64,000 bases of DNA from Phymatolithon calcareum (Eukaryota; Rhodophyta; Florideophyceae; Hapalidiales): the NCBI GenBank assembly GCA_977006965.1, contig OZ345365.1, positions 124,001 to 188,000 of the forward strand, given 5' to 3'. Below are positions 24,660 to 34,625 of the stretch, in pieces. Position numbers and translations under genes: made by a program. Numbering within the stretch: position 1 is the stretch's first letter; the number at the start of each line of letters is the position of its first letter. A model generated the notes under the pieces. It did no database searches. It had not been told where the DNA came from and worked only from the letters and a program-made list of their open reading frames with translations.

Positions 24660-26140
24660 AAGCCATTCCACATCCACACAATTCCTCTCTTCAAGCGGCA
24701 CATATTCCGACTACTAAGACAAGCAACAGTGCTCGCACTCAACTCATCGAACACATATTTCACATTAGTGGTCAGAGGAGTACCACAGGGGTCCCCTCTC
24801 AGTCCAAGTCTATACAACATCATCATGGATGAGTTTGCGGAACGCATGGGAGAAGTGCCCAGAGATTGGGCCGACGTTCTTTCAATCCTCTTCGCAGACG
24901 ACGAAATTATCTTAGCGAAATCACCTTCCGCTCTGCAGGGATTGCTAAACAAAGCCACTCAATGGGCCTAAGAACGCGGAATGACATGGAACACGAAACA
25001 AGGAAAAAGCGAGATACTTGAATCGGATGAGACAGCAGGCGTGACATTCCAGCTGGCTAATAAGGCCCTCGCACATGTCGCGGAAGTCATCTACCTCGGA
25101 GTATCCCTAGGACCGGAGGGGGTTACAGATACACTGATGCTGCAACGCCTCAAGAAGGCAAGGATCACTCTGTACGAGCTCCGTGCACTAGGGGTATTCA
25201 AGAACGGAATTGGCATACATAAATGCATCCAAGTATACAAGGCATTAATCCAGCAACGCTGGGAGTACGCTATGCACTTAACACCGTGGACAGAAAATGT
25301 CCAGAGCGCGGTCAAGGAAGTTGAACAAACGTTTCTCAGACAAGTCTTCGGCCTACTGGCACGAGGAAAGACGGATAGACTTCGACTAATATGTCGAATC
25401 CAAGCTGCTTCCCATCGACGGGAAATACTAGCTTTCAAGATGCTGAGAAGGACAATGGCGAAGAAAGAAAAGTTTCTAGTGCAAATACCAGAGAGAAGAA
25501 ATTCAGAAGAGCTTCAAGCCACAAGTAACTACATCACAGCGATGGAAAACAGAGAACCGTTTGATGAAGCGATGAAGCACATAATAGCGAACCAATCTGC
25601 AGAAGAACTCCGATCAGCATTCCTGACAAAGGAAGAAGAGAGCCTTGAATCGAAGAGAAAGAGGAAAATTCCGTACGACAAGACAAGAGAACTCCCTGCA
25701 ATACTCAAATTCCCACAACTGAAACACAGGCAACTGGCGGTTCAGTACGCCTTTGGAAGATTTCCCCAAGTGTCTACCACACTGATGGCAGATAGATTCG
25801 GAAACAAAGTCAGACAGCACATGGAGACCCTGGATCGGAACTTCTCAGCCTATGAACTCAAGGAAGACAACAGAGCGGCAACTGAGAAGGCATTAGATGA
25901 CCTTTTGCTCTTCAGCAAAAGCATCATCGAGAGTATGCAGCATGAAGAAGACCTGTACTGAAAGAAGAAGCGACGCCTCGAAACTGCTACGAAGAGCAAT
26001 CAAAACAACCGAACACGTGCTAGGGTCTCAGATAGAATGACAGATATAAGAGTAGAGCCGCCCTAGCGAGGGCAGCACCTGAGGAATCCCTGCCCGTATA
26101 TTCGTATGACTGCGGGGCTTTAAAAAATTGCAATAAAAAG
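24660..26140 (+). mobile_element. Non-LTR retrotransposon family A copy 2, RT with one stop
   Basis: Starts in the middle of the reverse transcriptase palm (GVPQGSPLSPSLYN), keeps the catalytic LFADDEIIL at about 24890, meets a single in-frame TAA at 24969-24971, then stays open for 326 codons to 25961. The C-terminal region is the best-preserved copy of family A. The 3' untranslated region ends with CGGGGCTTTAAAAAATTGC near 26140. The 5' half (endonuclease, RT fingers) is missing. Confidence 0.9.
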
Positions 26141-26737
26141 CATATTTCACATGGTAGACCCTCTCTCCATAGCTACTCTTTTCGCAACCGCCGGGCCGGA
26201 CTGGCAGTTTTGGAACAAATATACGCCTTCGTGTCCAAGTTCTCGTGTGATATCTGCGGAAACCCGTTCTGTTTGAAAAAGAACAGACCAAATATACACA
26301 GAAGAAAGCACAACGACTACACTCATTTTCGGAGAAACCAATTCTCTTGCTCCTCAACGCCGGAGAACAGTAATGAACTCACGTCATCGACAAAGATACT
26401 CGTGCATCGCGTGATAGCGCCTCGTCATGTACAACTACCCCCTTGCTTATGTAGATAGCTTTTAATTCTAATTTGATATAAAGTGCTTACAAGGGGGTCG
26501 CTATATAGTGCCACATAGAACAAGACTAAAAAAATGCGCACTAGTTAGGTTCCGCACTACATGAAAATTGAGGGAGCGTTTCGCACTACTGTAAGCGTGT
26601 TTGCCGGACCCCCAACGAAGTTTTACGGAGAACGGGGAGAACGATTTTACTGGCGGGTTATATCTTCAGAACGCTTGTTGAACATCTCTGAGACAAATAG
26701 CTGCTCTGCTTATAATTGTTCTGCTTACGGATAGCGT
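26141..26737. other. Spacer, no gene recognised
   Basis: Frames on both strands at 26028-26458 overlap each other; none resembles a known protein. Confidence 0.4.
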
Positions 26738-27270
26738 CTATGAATACCCGAAATGCTCGTTGAAGATGACTACTAGCGTCAGGAAGGTTGCACAAAAATG
26801 CGGACTCTTGAAGAGGGCCAAACATGGTGCTGGGGCAGATGCGATAACCGCAGAAACTTCTTCGTTTTCGCTCTCATTGTCAGGTTCTTGTGGGCTTTGA
26901 GCTACAATCTCCTCCAATACAGCTGAAACATCGGTAACGAACGCCTCTTGAATGTCTGTATCATCTTCAACCTCAAACCAACGCTCCACATCCTCGTATC
27001 TGACGTCATCGTCCATTTCAGCTCTCAGGATGTCGTCACCCGGTAAACCGACTTTCAGTTTACGCAGCATCTCGATGACGTCGCTGACCTCTTTCGAACG
27101 GAATAGATTAGTCATTAGAATATAGGTCGCGTTCACATCAGTGCTTGATGCCAGAGGCAAACAGTCCGATTTGACCCAGGAACAAGTTATCGTCATTTGA
27201 GACACGGTCTCCCACGACGAGTGCACCAGTTTCGCGACGCCCAACATGTGCGGCGCATATCCTTCTGCAA
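26738..27270 (-). pseudogene. C-terminal remnant of a pogo/Tigger-like DDE transposase
   Basis: The frame contains the motif seen at the C-terminus of pogo/Tigger/jerky transposases: a helix, then SSWETVSQMTITCSWVKSD and LP, corresponding to the family's W-x-V-x-x-x-T-I-x-N-C-W-x-K pattern. An acidic tail follows. The catalytic DDE core is absent; upstream sequence to 27600 is multi-frame. The identification rests on one motif and on the general layout. Confidence 0.45.
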
Positions 27271-28281
27271 GCCGCGTTCTCTTCTGCCATGGTTGCCCCA
27301 ACACGGTCGGCGGCGTGGAGATGGTGAGCTGAGGAGACGAAGAGGAGAATGGCGGCCAGGAATGCCCTGTAAGCAGCTACACCCTGTGTCTTTGATATGA
27401 TAGTCGTGCCAGCCCAAAACGGGTGGCACTAAGTAGAGGGTGGAGTTATAGAACCCGGGACTATATAGCCACCCCCCCCTGTACAATGATAATGACTTTT
27501 TCGTCGCACCTAGTCGGGACTGAACTGAACAACTTGTGATGAGAGAACATTGCTGGTGCTCGACATGTGAAACGCGCCTCGGGCTGCTACGCACTTTTCA
27601 TCCAGCCAATAATATTTTATTTGCTCTCACCATTTTAACTTCTATCTTCTTGTCCAGAGCAGAAGGAGATCTGCATCGTGCAAGCATTTGATGAGAAATC
27701 TAGCCCTGTAGCGCATCGCAGGGTTACATTTTCTTTCTATCTTTATTGCGGAAAGATCGCTAACGCTGAGTGTGAATACCTGAAGCAGCTACAACAGCTT
27801 CTCGTTATTTTTACATTTTCATCCGGATGTTCATTTCATTGAAGTTTCTATCCAAAGAGGGACATTAATAATATTCAGGACACCTTATATCTAAGAAAAG
27901 ATATTCCAGAAGCCTAGAGCTATTCTGACGGCATTCTTCTCATTTGCAGATGAGATGAGGTTAAAATTTAAGTGATACTTTTTGAAATAATATTCTTTTA
28001 TATCAGACTGCGAGGGCGAGAAGTTGGTATGAATGCAAGACTTGAAACTGACTTCATGCTAGAGTAAAGATTATTTACCCTCTCATGGATAGAGAAATTT
28101 ATTTTTTTGAGAGCTGTTGCAGTCAGTGAAAAAAAATAAACACCGAAACCCCGGTTCAAATTGTCATATTTCGCTTTCTTAACGTCTCCTGTTTTGAGAA
28201 CAATCGAACTGCCTTCAAAGAGTAGCTAGGAGAGGAGAATTTAACTGCTGCTTGACAAAACTCGCTACAATCTGAAACGAG
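27271..28281. other. AT-rich spacer
   Basis: No gene recognised. A+T rises in 27600-28280 with several poly-T and ATTT runs. Confidence 0.4.
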
Positions 28282-28368
28282 TGCCAAATGCAAAGTGCTG
28301 TGTCAATGTAAGGTTTTATTGCCATGACAATAAAATCCTTAAATTGACACAGCACTTTGCATTCGGCA
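28282..28368. repeat. Long hairpin, about 40-bp arms, 6-base loop
   Basis: Arms starting TGCCAAATGCAAAGTGCTG pair with the right arm ending CAGCACTTTGCATTCGGCA with few mismatches; the loop is about CCATGA. A 20-bp perfect palindrome, ACAGACCCTGCAGGGTCTGT, follows at 28382-28401. Confidence 0.9.
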
Positions 28369-28420
28369 TTCATTTAAACATACAGACCCTGCAGGGTCTG
28401 TTTATATATATATATTTTTC

Positions 28421-29220
28421 CTTTCAAGTTTATTTAAAAGCCCCACAGACTTCCGAAGATATGGGCAAGGCTTCCGCTGATGCTACCTACCTTTGTGTAG
28501 CCCACGAAACGTCCACCAGAATGGCGGACGGGAAAACTCAGGACTCAAAGTAGTCCTATTTCAGTCCTCTATGGGATTGTTGGTGCTTGGACTCGACCAC
28601 TTTTTGTCTTGCATTCTGCGGATTAATACATCCCTTCTTCGTTCTCCATGCGTTCTATGAGTGTCTTGCTAAATATTAAGAGCTCATCTAGCGCCTTTTC
28701 TGTTTCCAGTCGTTTTTCTCCTTCGAGTTCGTACCCTGCTAGCGTGCGTTAAAGGGTCTCCATATGCTCTCTGGCTCTGGTGCCGAATTCATCAGTCATA
28801 CTTGTTGTGGACACCTGTGGGAATCTGCCACAGGCATACTGCAGCGCGAGTTGTCTGTGCTTCACCTTGGGGAACTTGAGGATTGCTGGCAATTCTCTTG
28901 TCTTGTCGTATGGTATCTTTCTTTTCCGCTTCGATTCTAGGCGGTCTCCTTCAATTTCCAGAAATTTCGATCGAAGTGTTTGCGAATATTGGTTTGTTTG
29001 GATATGCTTTACAGCTTCACCGAACGGCTCTCTGGTCTCCATCGCGACGATATCTTTCCTCGTGTACTGCCATTCATGGTTGTTTCTTCTTTCGGGCAGT
29101 TCTTTTGAATACATACGTTCTTTCGCCTTGTTCCTTCTCAGCATTTTGAAGGCCAATATTTCTCGTCGATGTGTGGCCGCCTGGATCCGGCACAGGAGAC
29201 GGAGCCTATACGTCCTTCCT
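28421..29220 (-). mobile_element. 5'-truncated non-LTR retrotransposon family A copy 3
   Basis: The minus frame at 29156-28749 (LPAILKFPKVKHRQLALQYA, CGRFPQVSTT) is the C-terminal region of family A ORF2. An in-frame stop occurs after METL, but homology continues to about 28625. The 3' end GGGGCTTTTAAATAAACTTG lies at about 28426-28445. It is closest to copy 1 (shared tail TCTTCGGAAGTCTGTG). Confidence 0.85.
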
Positions 29221-29280
29221 GTTTATTTTCAAATTCCAAAAAACAACCCTCGATAACTGGATATTCTTTAAGCTTATATG

Positions 29281-29339
29281 CTCGGTTTTCAGAATAGTAT
29301 TCTGAAAACCGAGTATATACGCGAGATATTATCTCGCGT
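29281..29339. repeat. Two adjacent perfect palindromes, each with a 1-base centre
   Basis: 29281-29313 has 16-bp arms (CTCGGTTTTCAGAATA) around G 29297; 29319-29339 has 10-bp arms (ACGCGAGATA) around T 29329. Confidence 0.95.
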
Positions 29340-29499
29340 GTTGACGAATGCGGTATACCCCAAAAGATATTGAAATTTTGGGATAGTCAGAATATTCACT
29401 TAGTAGAATAGAGCAAAGGAACAGCTAGGTTATCCTTTACGAGTCGGATATCCTTCCGATCTCGACAATAAAAAGAAAGGAGGACCTGCAAAAGGATTG

Positions 29500-31741
29500 C
29501 AGAGCACTGAATGGTCTATCTTCGCTCTATGCATTGTTTCTTTGCATGGGAACGGCTAGCATGCCGGAATGAGAACTGCACGACGGACCTCGGTGCTGAC
29601 AGTAAAGAAATACAGACAGTAAAGAAATACACGAAGACGTACGTTCTTTCGTACATTGCCTCCTAGGATGCTGGAATGTGAGGTAAAGAAACGCATGGAT
29701 AGACCGCGGCCCATAGCTCGGAGCTTCCAAAACTAGATTTCCTGGTGACAAAGGCGATAGCGACCCAAAATAGAGCTTCAAACTCCCCTGGAACGTGACG
29801 AGAACCAGTACAATTTGAAAGGAATATATCCGGATTCGAGGAGTGGAATTCTTTGATACTAGACAATGCACTTGTACCACGTGTCCGACTTTCAAAAGTG
29901 ACTCAAAGGCACCATTTTTGTGCACGGAGCGAACATTATCACCGAAATGAATAGAGTTACTCTACCCTGAAGCTTGACACAGCTGCTGAAATGCGCGAAA
30001 GACTTTTCTTTGCCGTGTAGTAGATATTGCTGTTGAACAGATGGAAATCTCTGTCTTGCCTTCGAGAATCCATGCGAGAAGCTCTCTGACGTTACATCTT
30101 GGCGGCAAAACAGATTTTGATTGGAACGCCACTTTTAGGTCCAAGATCACGCTGTACAATAACCTTGTGCTCATTTGTTAGGCAATTGTCGAGCTCTATT
30201 ATTGAATCACGGCCCGCCAGTAGTCGAAAGAATTCTCTTATTTGACTGGGAGAAACAATTAAACCCTGTTCACTTGCATAGATAACCGTGCTTACCAATC
30301 CGAGAAGGCAGCGGATTGCATGGCCTGTATATGCACATCCCTGTTATTGGAATGTTTTATGGCTCTTTTCAGGATTTGGTGGGTCTTCTCCAGTACAAGC
30401 TCACCCACCCGGACACTAAGCTCACCATTGGCAACGTGGAGTATACGAGCTCTCTAAGTCGATGTATATTTGGTCTGTCCTTGTGGATTCCAAAGCTTGG
30501 ACCTTAGTATCGGACATAGTACAAAGATAATGCACGCGGTCGATGTGGAAGTCAGTTTTCCGCTGCACAGAATTCAAGCAAGATATCGAAAGCCCCGAAG
30601 TAGACTGTTGGATTCCACAAATGCGCAATAAGCTCTGAGCACGACTGAAGAACCTCAATAGCACAGTAGCAACGGCCAGTTATTCCGTCCATGCGTCTTC
30701 CATCTGCATGCGATATTCCTGTTGGGCTAATTTTCGAAGCCGAAGGGCCTCACGAATTTGTGGTGATAAACGCCTGCTTTTATGCGAATATGATTTTTCT
30801 AAGTCTGCCGTGTCCGCCTCATCACCGATAGCATCAGCCTGCAGGTGTATGTCGGGGATTTCGACATTGTCGGAATCTGACGGTGAAGTGTAAGAAGTGA
30901 ATTGTAGCTTTGATACAGATTTCACGTCGCCTTCAGAAAGAAAATTAGGAAATTTCCCTGTAAAGCATATCTCCCCGCGCCATTTTTCATGATGCGCTGT
31001 CCATTTATGGATAATTCCTCCCTGCAGCCTGTTGGAAGCGATGATGCCGTTTTTGTTTCTCCAAAGAACATGTTTACCTCTAAGTGCAGTGGAGCGGAGC
31101 CATGACTTCAGCAGTGACCACATCACCACTCTATGCATACTCCGACACGAAGAAGGAATCATGATCGCATGCGTTAGTGTGAATGAAAGTTCGGGGTTCG
31201 TAAAAAATGGACGCGCGGCAATTAAAGGCCAAGAAGCAACACAATCGCCTTTGAGAGAATCATCGGCGACGCTTGTGCTGCACATGAGTTTCAAAACCTG
31301 CTCAAAGGCCACATCTGCTCTTGCGTACTCGCTAGGTAACGCCGTATGTACTGACACTAACAGAGTTCCGGTCGACGAGTATGTTTGGGCCCGTGCGCCT
31401 GCTTTCGTGATACACACTGCCAGGTAGCGGAATAAGATAGGCTTGTACTTTCTGAAAAGAGTACTGTAGTGCATAAGTATATCAACGCGGTGGGATTTGA
31501 GCTGAAGCTCATTTCGTTCGGCATGTTCAGAATCTCGTCCAATTGTATCTGCTATTATTCTCATACCATGATATTGTGTTTTGGTCAACTTGAGCTGCCG
31601 TTGGTAGCTAGAAGGCCCCAGAGAGCTCTCCAGCTGCCAATACGTAAAACATCCTTGCAGTAAGGAACTGCATTTACGGCTGACGTCAGAGATTTCACTC
31701 TTCTCAGACGATATCAGCAGCAAGTAAGATTCCGCTAACAA
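29500..31741 (-). pseudogene. TNP2-like (CACTA-type?) transposase remnant U1
   Basis: A 353-codon frame (31741 to 30680) and broken frames to about 29500 are homologous to the plus-strand remnant at 47.8-50.9 kb. Shared features are STLFRKYKP / SKLYKKIKP, ITKAGARAQ / LSKAGVTSR, FTSYTSPSDS / FVTYSSPSDS and, further on, PNIHRLRELVYSTLP / PNVHGLRELVYTNLS. The last motif resembles the conserved histidine segment near the end of TNP2-type transposases; that link is inference. The initial codon is a TTG, so the true start lies upstream or was lost at the junction with the transhydrogenase fragment. Several frame breaks make this a dead copy. Confidence 0.5.
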
Positions 31742-32392
31742 ATGTTCTCGTTCTCGGAGGAGGTGTAGTTAGGCTTAGCGCTGTCGCGACGGCAAGCAAT
31801 ATGGGGGTTGTTGTCAATATATTTGATACTCGTCCGGCTATTGAGGATCAGGCGAAAGTCTCTGTGCTACGTTTCTGCGGGTGACATTGAAAAAAAGTGG
31901 GGAAGGTGTCGGTGGACATGCAAAGGCACAGCCTGAAGAATATCATAAGGCTCAACTAGCTCTGTTCCGTAAGCTGCGCTCATTCCAGACAGATAAGCGC
32001 CTGTGTTAATCGCAAAAGACTTGAAGGAGTTGATGCGACCTGGTAGAGTTACTGGTTACCTTGCGGTTGCAAGCGGAGGCAACGTGGCAAGTACTGTCCC
32101 TGGCATACTCTGGGCTTTTTCGAATTGCGCTCAATACATTAGGTATACGGGCATGACATCCCGTCTTCCAACTCAGTCGTCCACGTCGTATTCGAGCAAA
32201 ATCACCAAGTTTTTGATTAGCGTCGGGCCGTATTCCACGAAGATCAAAGGCGAGTTGCTGATTGATCATGAGGACCAGGCAGCTCGCGGCGAACTTGTGA
32301 CATGAGGAAATCGTATGTGGCCTGCGCCGGCAAAGAAGGTTGCACCGAAGAGAGTCATTCCTGATATCGTCTTTGATACTCGTCAGGTGTAG
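31726..32392 (+). pseudogene. NAD(P)+ transhydrogenase alpha (domain I) gene fragment
   Basis: Pieces in two frames spell the NAD-binding domain of proton-translocating transhydrogenase: VLVLGGGVV, AVATASNMGVVVNIFDTRPA, then GEGVGGHAKAQPEEYHKAQL, then LMRPGRVTGYLAVASGGNVA, SRLPTQSS, TKFLISVGPYSTKIKGEL, and WPAPAKKVAPK. A functional enzyme, in mitochondrial or other energy-transducing membranes, transfers hydride between NADH and NADP+. This fragment lacks the domain's beginning, the membrane part and domain III. It has stops at about 31882 and 32303-32305, a frame change near 31890, and a glycine of the nucleotide-binding loop is replaced (GGGVVRL). It abuts the antisense TNP2-like remnant U1. 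Confidence 0.85.
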
Positions 32393-32480
32393 GCAGAAGA
32401 ATCCGGGTTCGAATCCCGGGGGTAACGTCGAGCGGTAGGCAGAGAAGAAGGAGTGCTCTCCTAAATACCTAGCAGATATA
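32393..32480 (+). repeat. tRNA-like B box followed by a shared 25-bp motif (possible SINE piece)
   Basis: CCGGGTTCGAATCCCGG at about 32402-32418 is a perfect tRNA T-arm with a RNA polymerase III B box, but no acceptor or D-arm matches upstream, so it is not a tRNA gene. The next motif, GAGCGGTAGGCAGAGAAGAA, recurs on the minus strand at about 58131-58151. Confidence 0.5.
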
Positions 32481-32543
32481 ACGATCTGCCGTAATCTAAG
32501 TAGAAGATAATTCGGAACAATAAAGCACTGCCTTGCAAAGCCC

Positions 32544-32633
32544 AATGAAAACGTAAGCGAAGGATTGCAGCGCAACGAAAAGTCTCTCAAATTGACAAAG
32601 GAGCTTCAATAAAACAGAAATCCATCCATCCAT
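32544..32633 (+). mobile_element. LINE family F 3' tail with 13-bp target duplication
   Basis: The 90-bp insert ends GGAGCTTCAATAAAACAGAA plus (ATCC)n and is flanked by perfect copies of CCTTGCAAAGCCC at 32531-32543 and 32634-32646. It is a severely 5'-truncated target-primed insertion. Confidence 0.95.
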
Positions 32634-32646
32634 CCTTGCAAAGCCC

Positions 32647-33365
32647 CACTTGGGAGCGAAGGCAACTTACATACAAAAATACAGGTGTAGGCATTATGAT
32701 GCCACAAAAGAGAATTTTCATACTGAACAGTACCAGGGTAATGTAAGAAGGGGAGGAAAGCAAAGCGTGTGACAACCGAAATTTGTACAAACACAATAGC
32801 GCTCTTTATTTGAAACTATAGACTCGCATCAAAAAAACATATATGAAACCAGATTTACTGTCCAAAATGTACGCTTGTATTCGCCGCGGTGAATGCCAGG
32901 GGGGCTAATAATCGCGCATCCATTTTTAGGTCAAAAATAATGACCAAACAGAAAGTCTAGAAATGGGCACAGCTTGTAAACGTAAGCGGGATTTTGTGCC
33001 AATAGTTTCAAAGAGCTCGGCTGACGCAAACGCACAAACCGCATTGATTAAGGCATGGATACTGTCAGGTGCATAGCGCTCTATAAACAATCAGCGCTTA
33101 TTGGTTGAAGTTCTCGAATACGCAGTGGCAGGTGTATACGAGTACATTAAATTCACTAATTTTGCTGATACGTGAATTCCCTCATAATTTTGTGTGCAGA
33201 AACGACTAAGGATTTTTATTTTTTTTGATGCATTAAAAGTCTGCTGTCCTCCCCTTCTTACATTCCCCTGACAGTACCTTGTTTTTCTTAGCATATATAC
33301 CCAGGCTGAACAGCCGAAAAACAAATTAGCGCGGAAATCACCGGGCATAAACCATCAACCCAATA
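32647..33365. other. AT-rich spacer
   Basis: No gene recognised; only short frames. Confidence 0.4.
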
Positions 33366-33610
33366 TCGCCATCGTTCGACTCTGGGTGGACAATAAATGC
33401 GGCGGTCGTGGCGGTCTGTTTTTAAATTTGAACGACTTGCGTTAAGGTGAGGAGTCGTTGTGGATGGTTTTGGCGCACGCGGAAAAGGTGCGCGTGCGCT
33501 GGAACAAGGAAGAAGCGTTGTTCGGTGAAGCTGTACTGGACCGCAAAGCCTCCCTGTCCAGAGATTGTCAAGTGCCGCAATAATAATTCGGCGCTGTAAG
33601 GATAAGCGAG
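33366..33610 (+). pseudogene. Fragment of a second netrin-like secreted protein gene
   Basis: The stretch matches 21580-21846 of the netrin-like gene (GGCGGTCGTGGCGGTCT, GGAAAAGGTGCGCGTGCGCT, GTCAAGTGCCGCAATAAT). It has a stop and indels, and lacks the signal peptide and N-terminal domain. Confidence 0.85.
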
Positions 33611-33612
33611 AC

Positions 33613-34060
33613 ATGCATCACTGATTAAGATACCTTCCGGATGCCTCAATACCTAGTCAGATGAGTTGCTTCAGCATGCCGGTGCTCATGACCGGTCACT
33701 AATCGTGAAGTGAATAGACTTCTGGGGAATAAACGCGGATCGAATTATCTGACTATAAAATGTGGCATCTGGTAGGAATCGTAATCAGTGATGCGTCTCT
33801 CGCTCAATTATACAGAAGTCAGTTCAATTCATGATTAGTGACCGGTGATGAACACCGGCATGCTTGAGCATGCCAAAGCAATTGCCTCTGGATCTATCAT
33901 GGAGCACAATCGATGTTATTCATGATGATAGGATCAATTTAGCTATTCTCACGCGTAATCACCAATGAGCTGACCTCTTTTTGCACACGCTTGATATATT
34001 GGCAAACGTTTTGCCGTATGTACACTCCCCAAAATTAATATAGCCCCACTTTGGCAAACC
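33613..34060. repeat. Rearranged 3' flank with forward-reverse-forward structure
   Basis: Relative to 22105-22400: 33613-33665 is forward, 33666-33820 is the reverse complement of about 22105-22230, and 33823 onward is forward again from about 22197. The result is a large foldback (GACCGGTCACTAATCGTGA opposite ATTCATGATTAGTGACCGG). Confidence 0.8.
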
Positions 34061-34151
34061 GTAAGGGGCACGCACATGGCGGGAATCGCGTTAAAGGACC
34101 GGTGGTCCTTTAATCGTCTACTCATTGCTCTACGTACTAGCCCAAATATGG

Positions 34152-34159
34152 CTCGCTAG
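34152..34159. repeat. hAT target-site duplication, left
   Basis: CTCGCTAG, repeated exactly at 39910-39917. Confidence 0.92.
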
Positions 34160-34625
34160 CAGCGTTCGTCTCGGACGGATTGCGGATGGGTCCAGTCCGC
34201 CAAGTGGCGTCGAGTGAGGGTCCAACTGGGTACTGCGACTTTGCAAAATATTATCCAATCCAATAATATCTTGGAGGCTTTGAAAATTTTAACATTTTTA
34301 TAGTCTGTGCGACTTAAAAAATTATTATTTTTGATCAGCTATCCGTCCAGCGAGGCAACTGGTGATTGATGAATCCGCCCGTGCACGTGCGATGATTTCG
34401 AATCACAAATCAGTCTCCATCCGGAGAGTGTGCTTTCTCAATACAAAATCGGTCACCAAGATTTTCGTTTTTGTCGCATCCGCATCCAATCCGCTTTATG
34501 GGCGGCGTGGGCTGCCTGTCATCCGTATCGGATCCAAGTATTGTCAGTTGGAATCCGCATCGCAATTTGTATTCGAGTCCACGTCGATGCAAGGTTCCGA
34601 TGATGCGAATCCGCATCCAATCTGA

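Noticed and set aside
26147-26341. Small secreted protein on the minus strand (hydrophobic start)
   Set aside because: 64 codons, overlapped by other equally open frames, with no conserved partner in the window.
32402-32418. tRNA gene suggested by a perfect T-arm
   Set aside because: No matching acceptor, D-arm or anticodon arm lies in the 70 bases upstream; that sequence belongs to the transhydrogenase fragment.
33640-33960. Foldback/MITE transposon
   Set aside because: The inverted arms are explained by a rearrangement of sequence that is present in unrearranged form at 22.1-22.4 kb; no target duplication was found.
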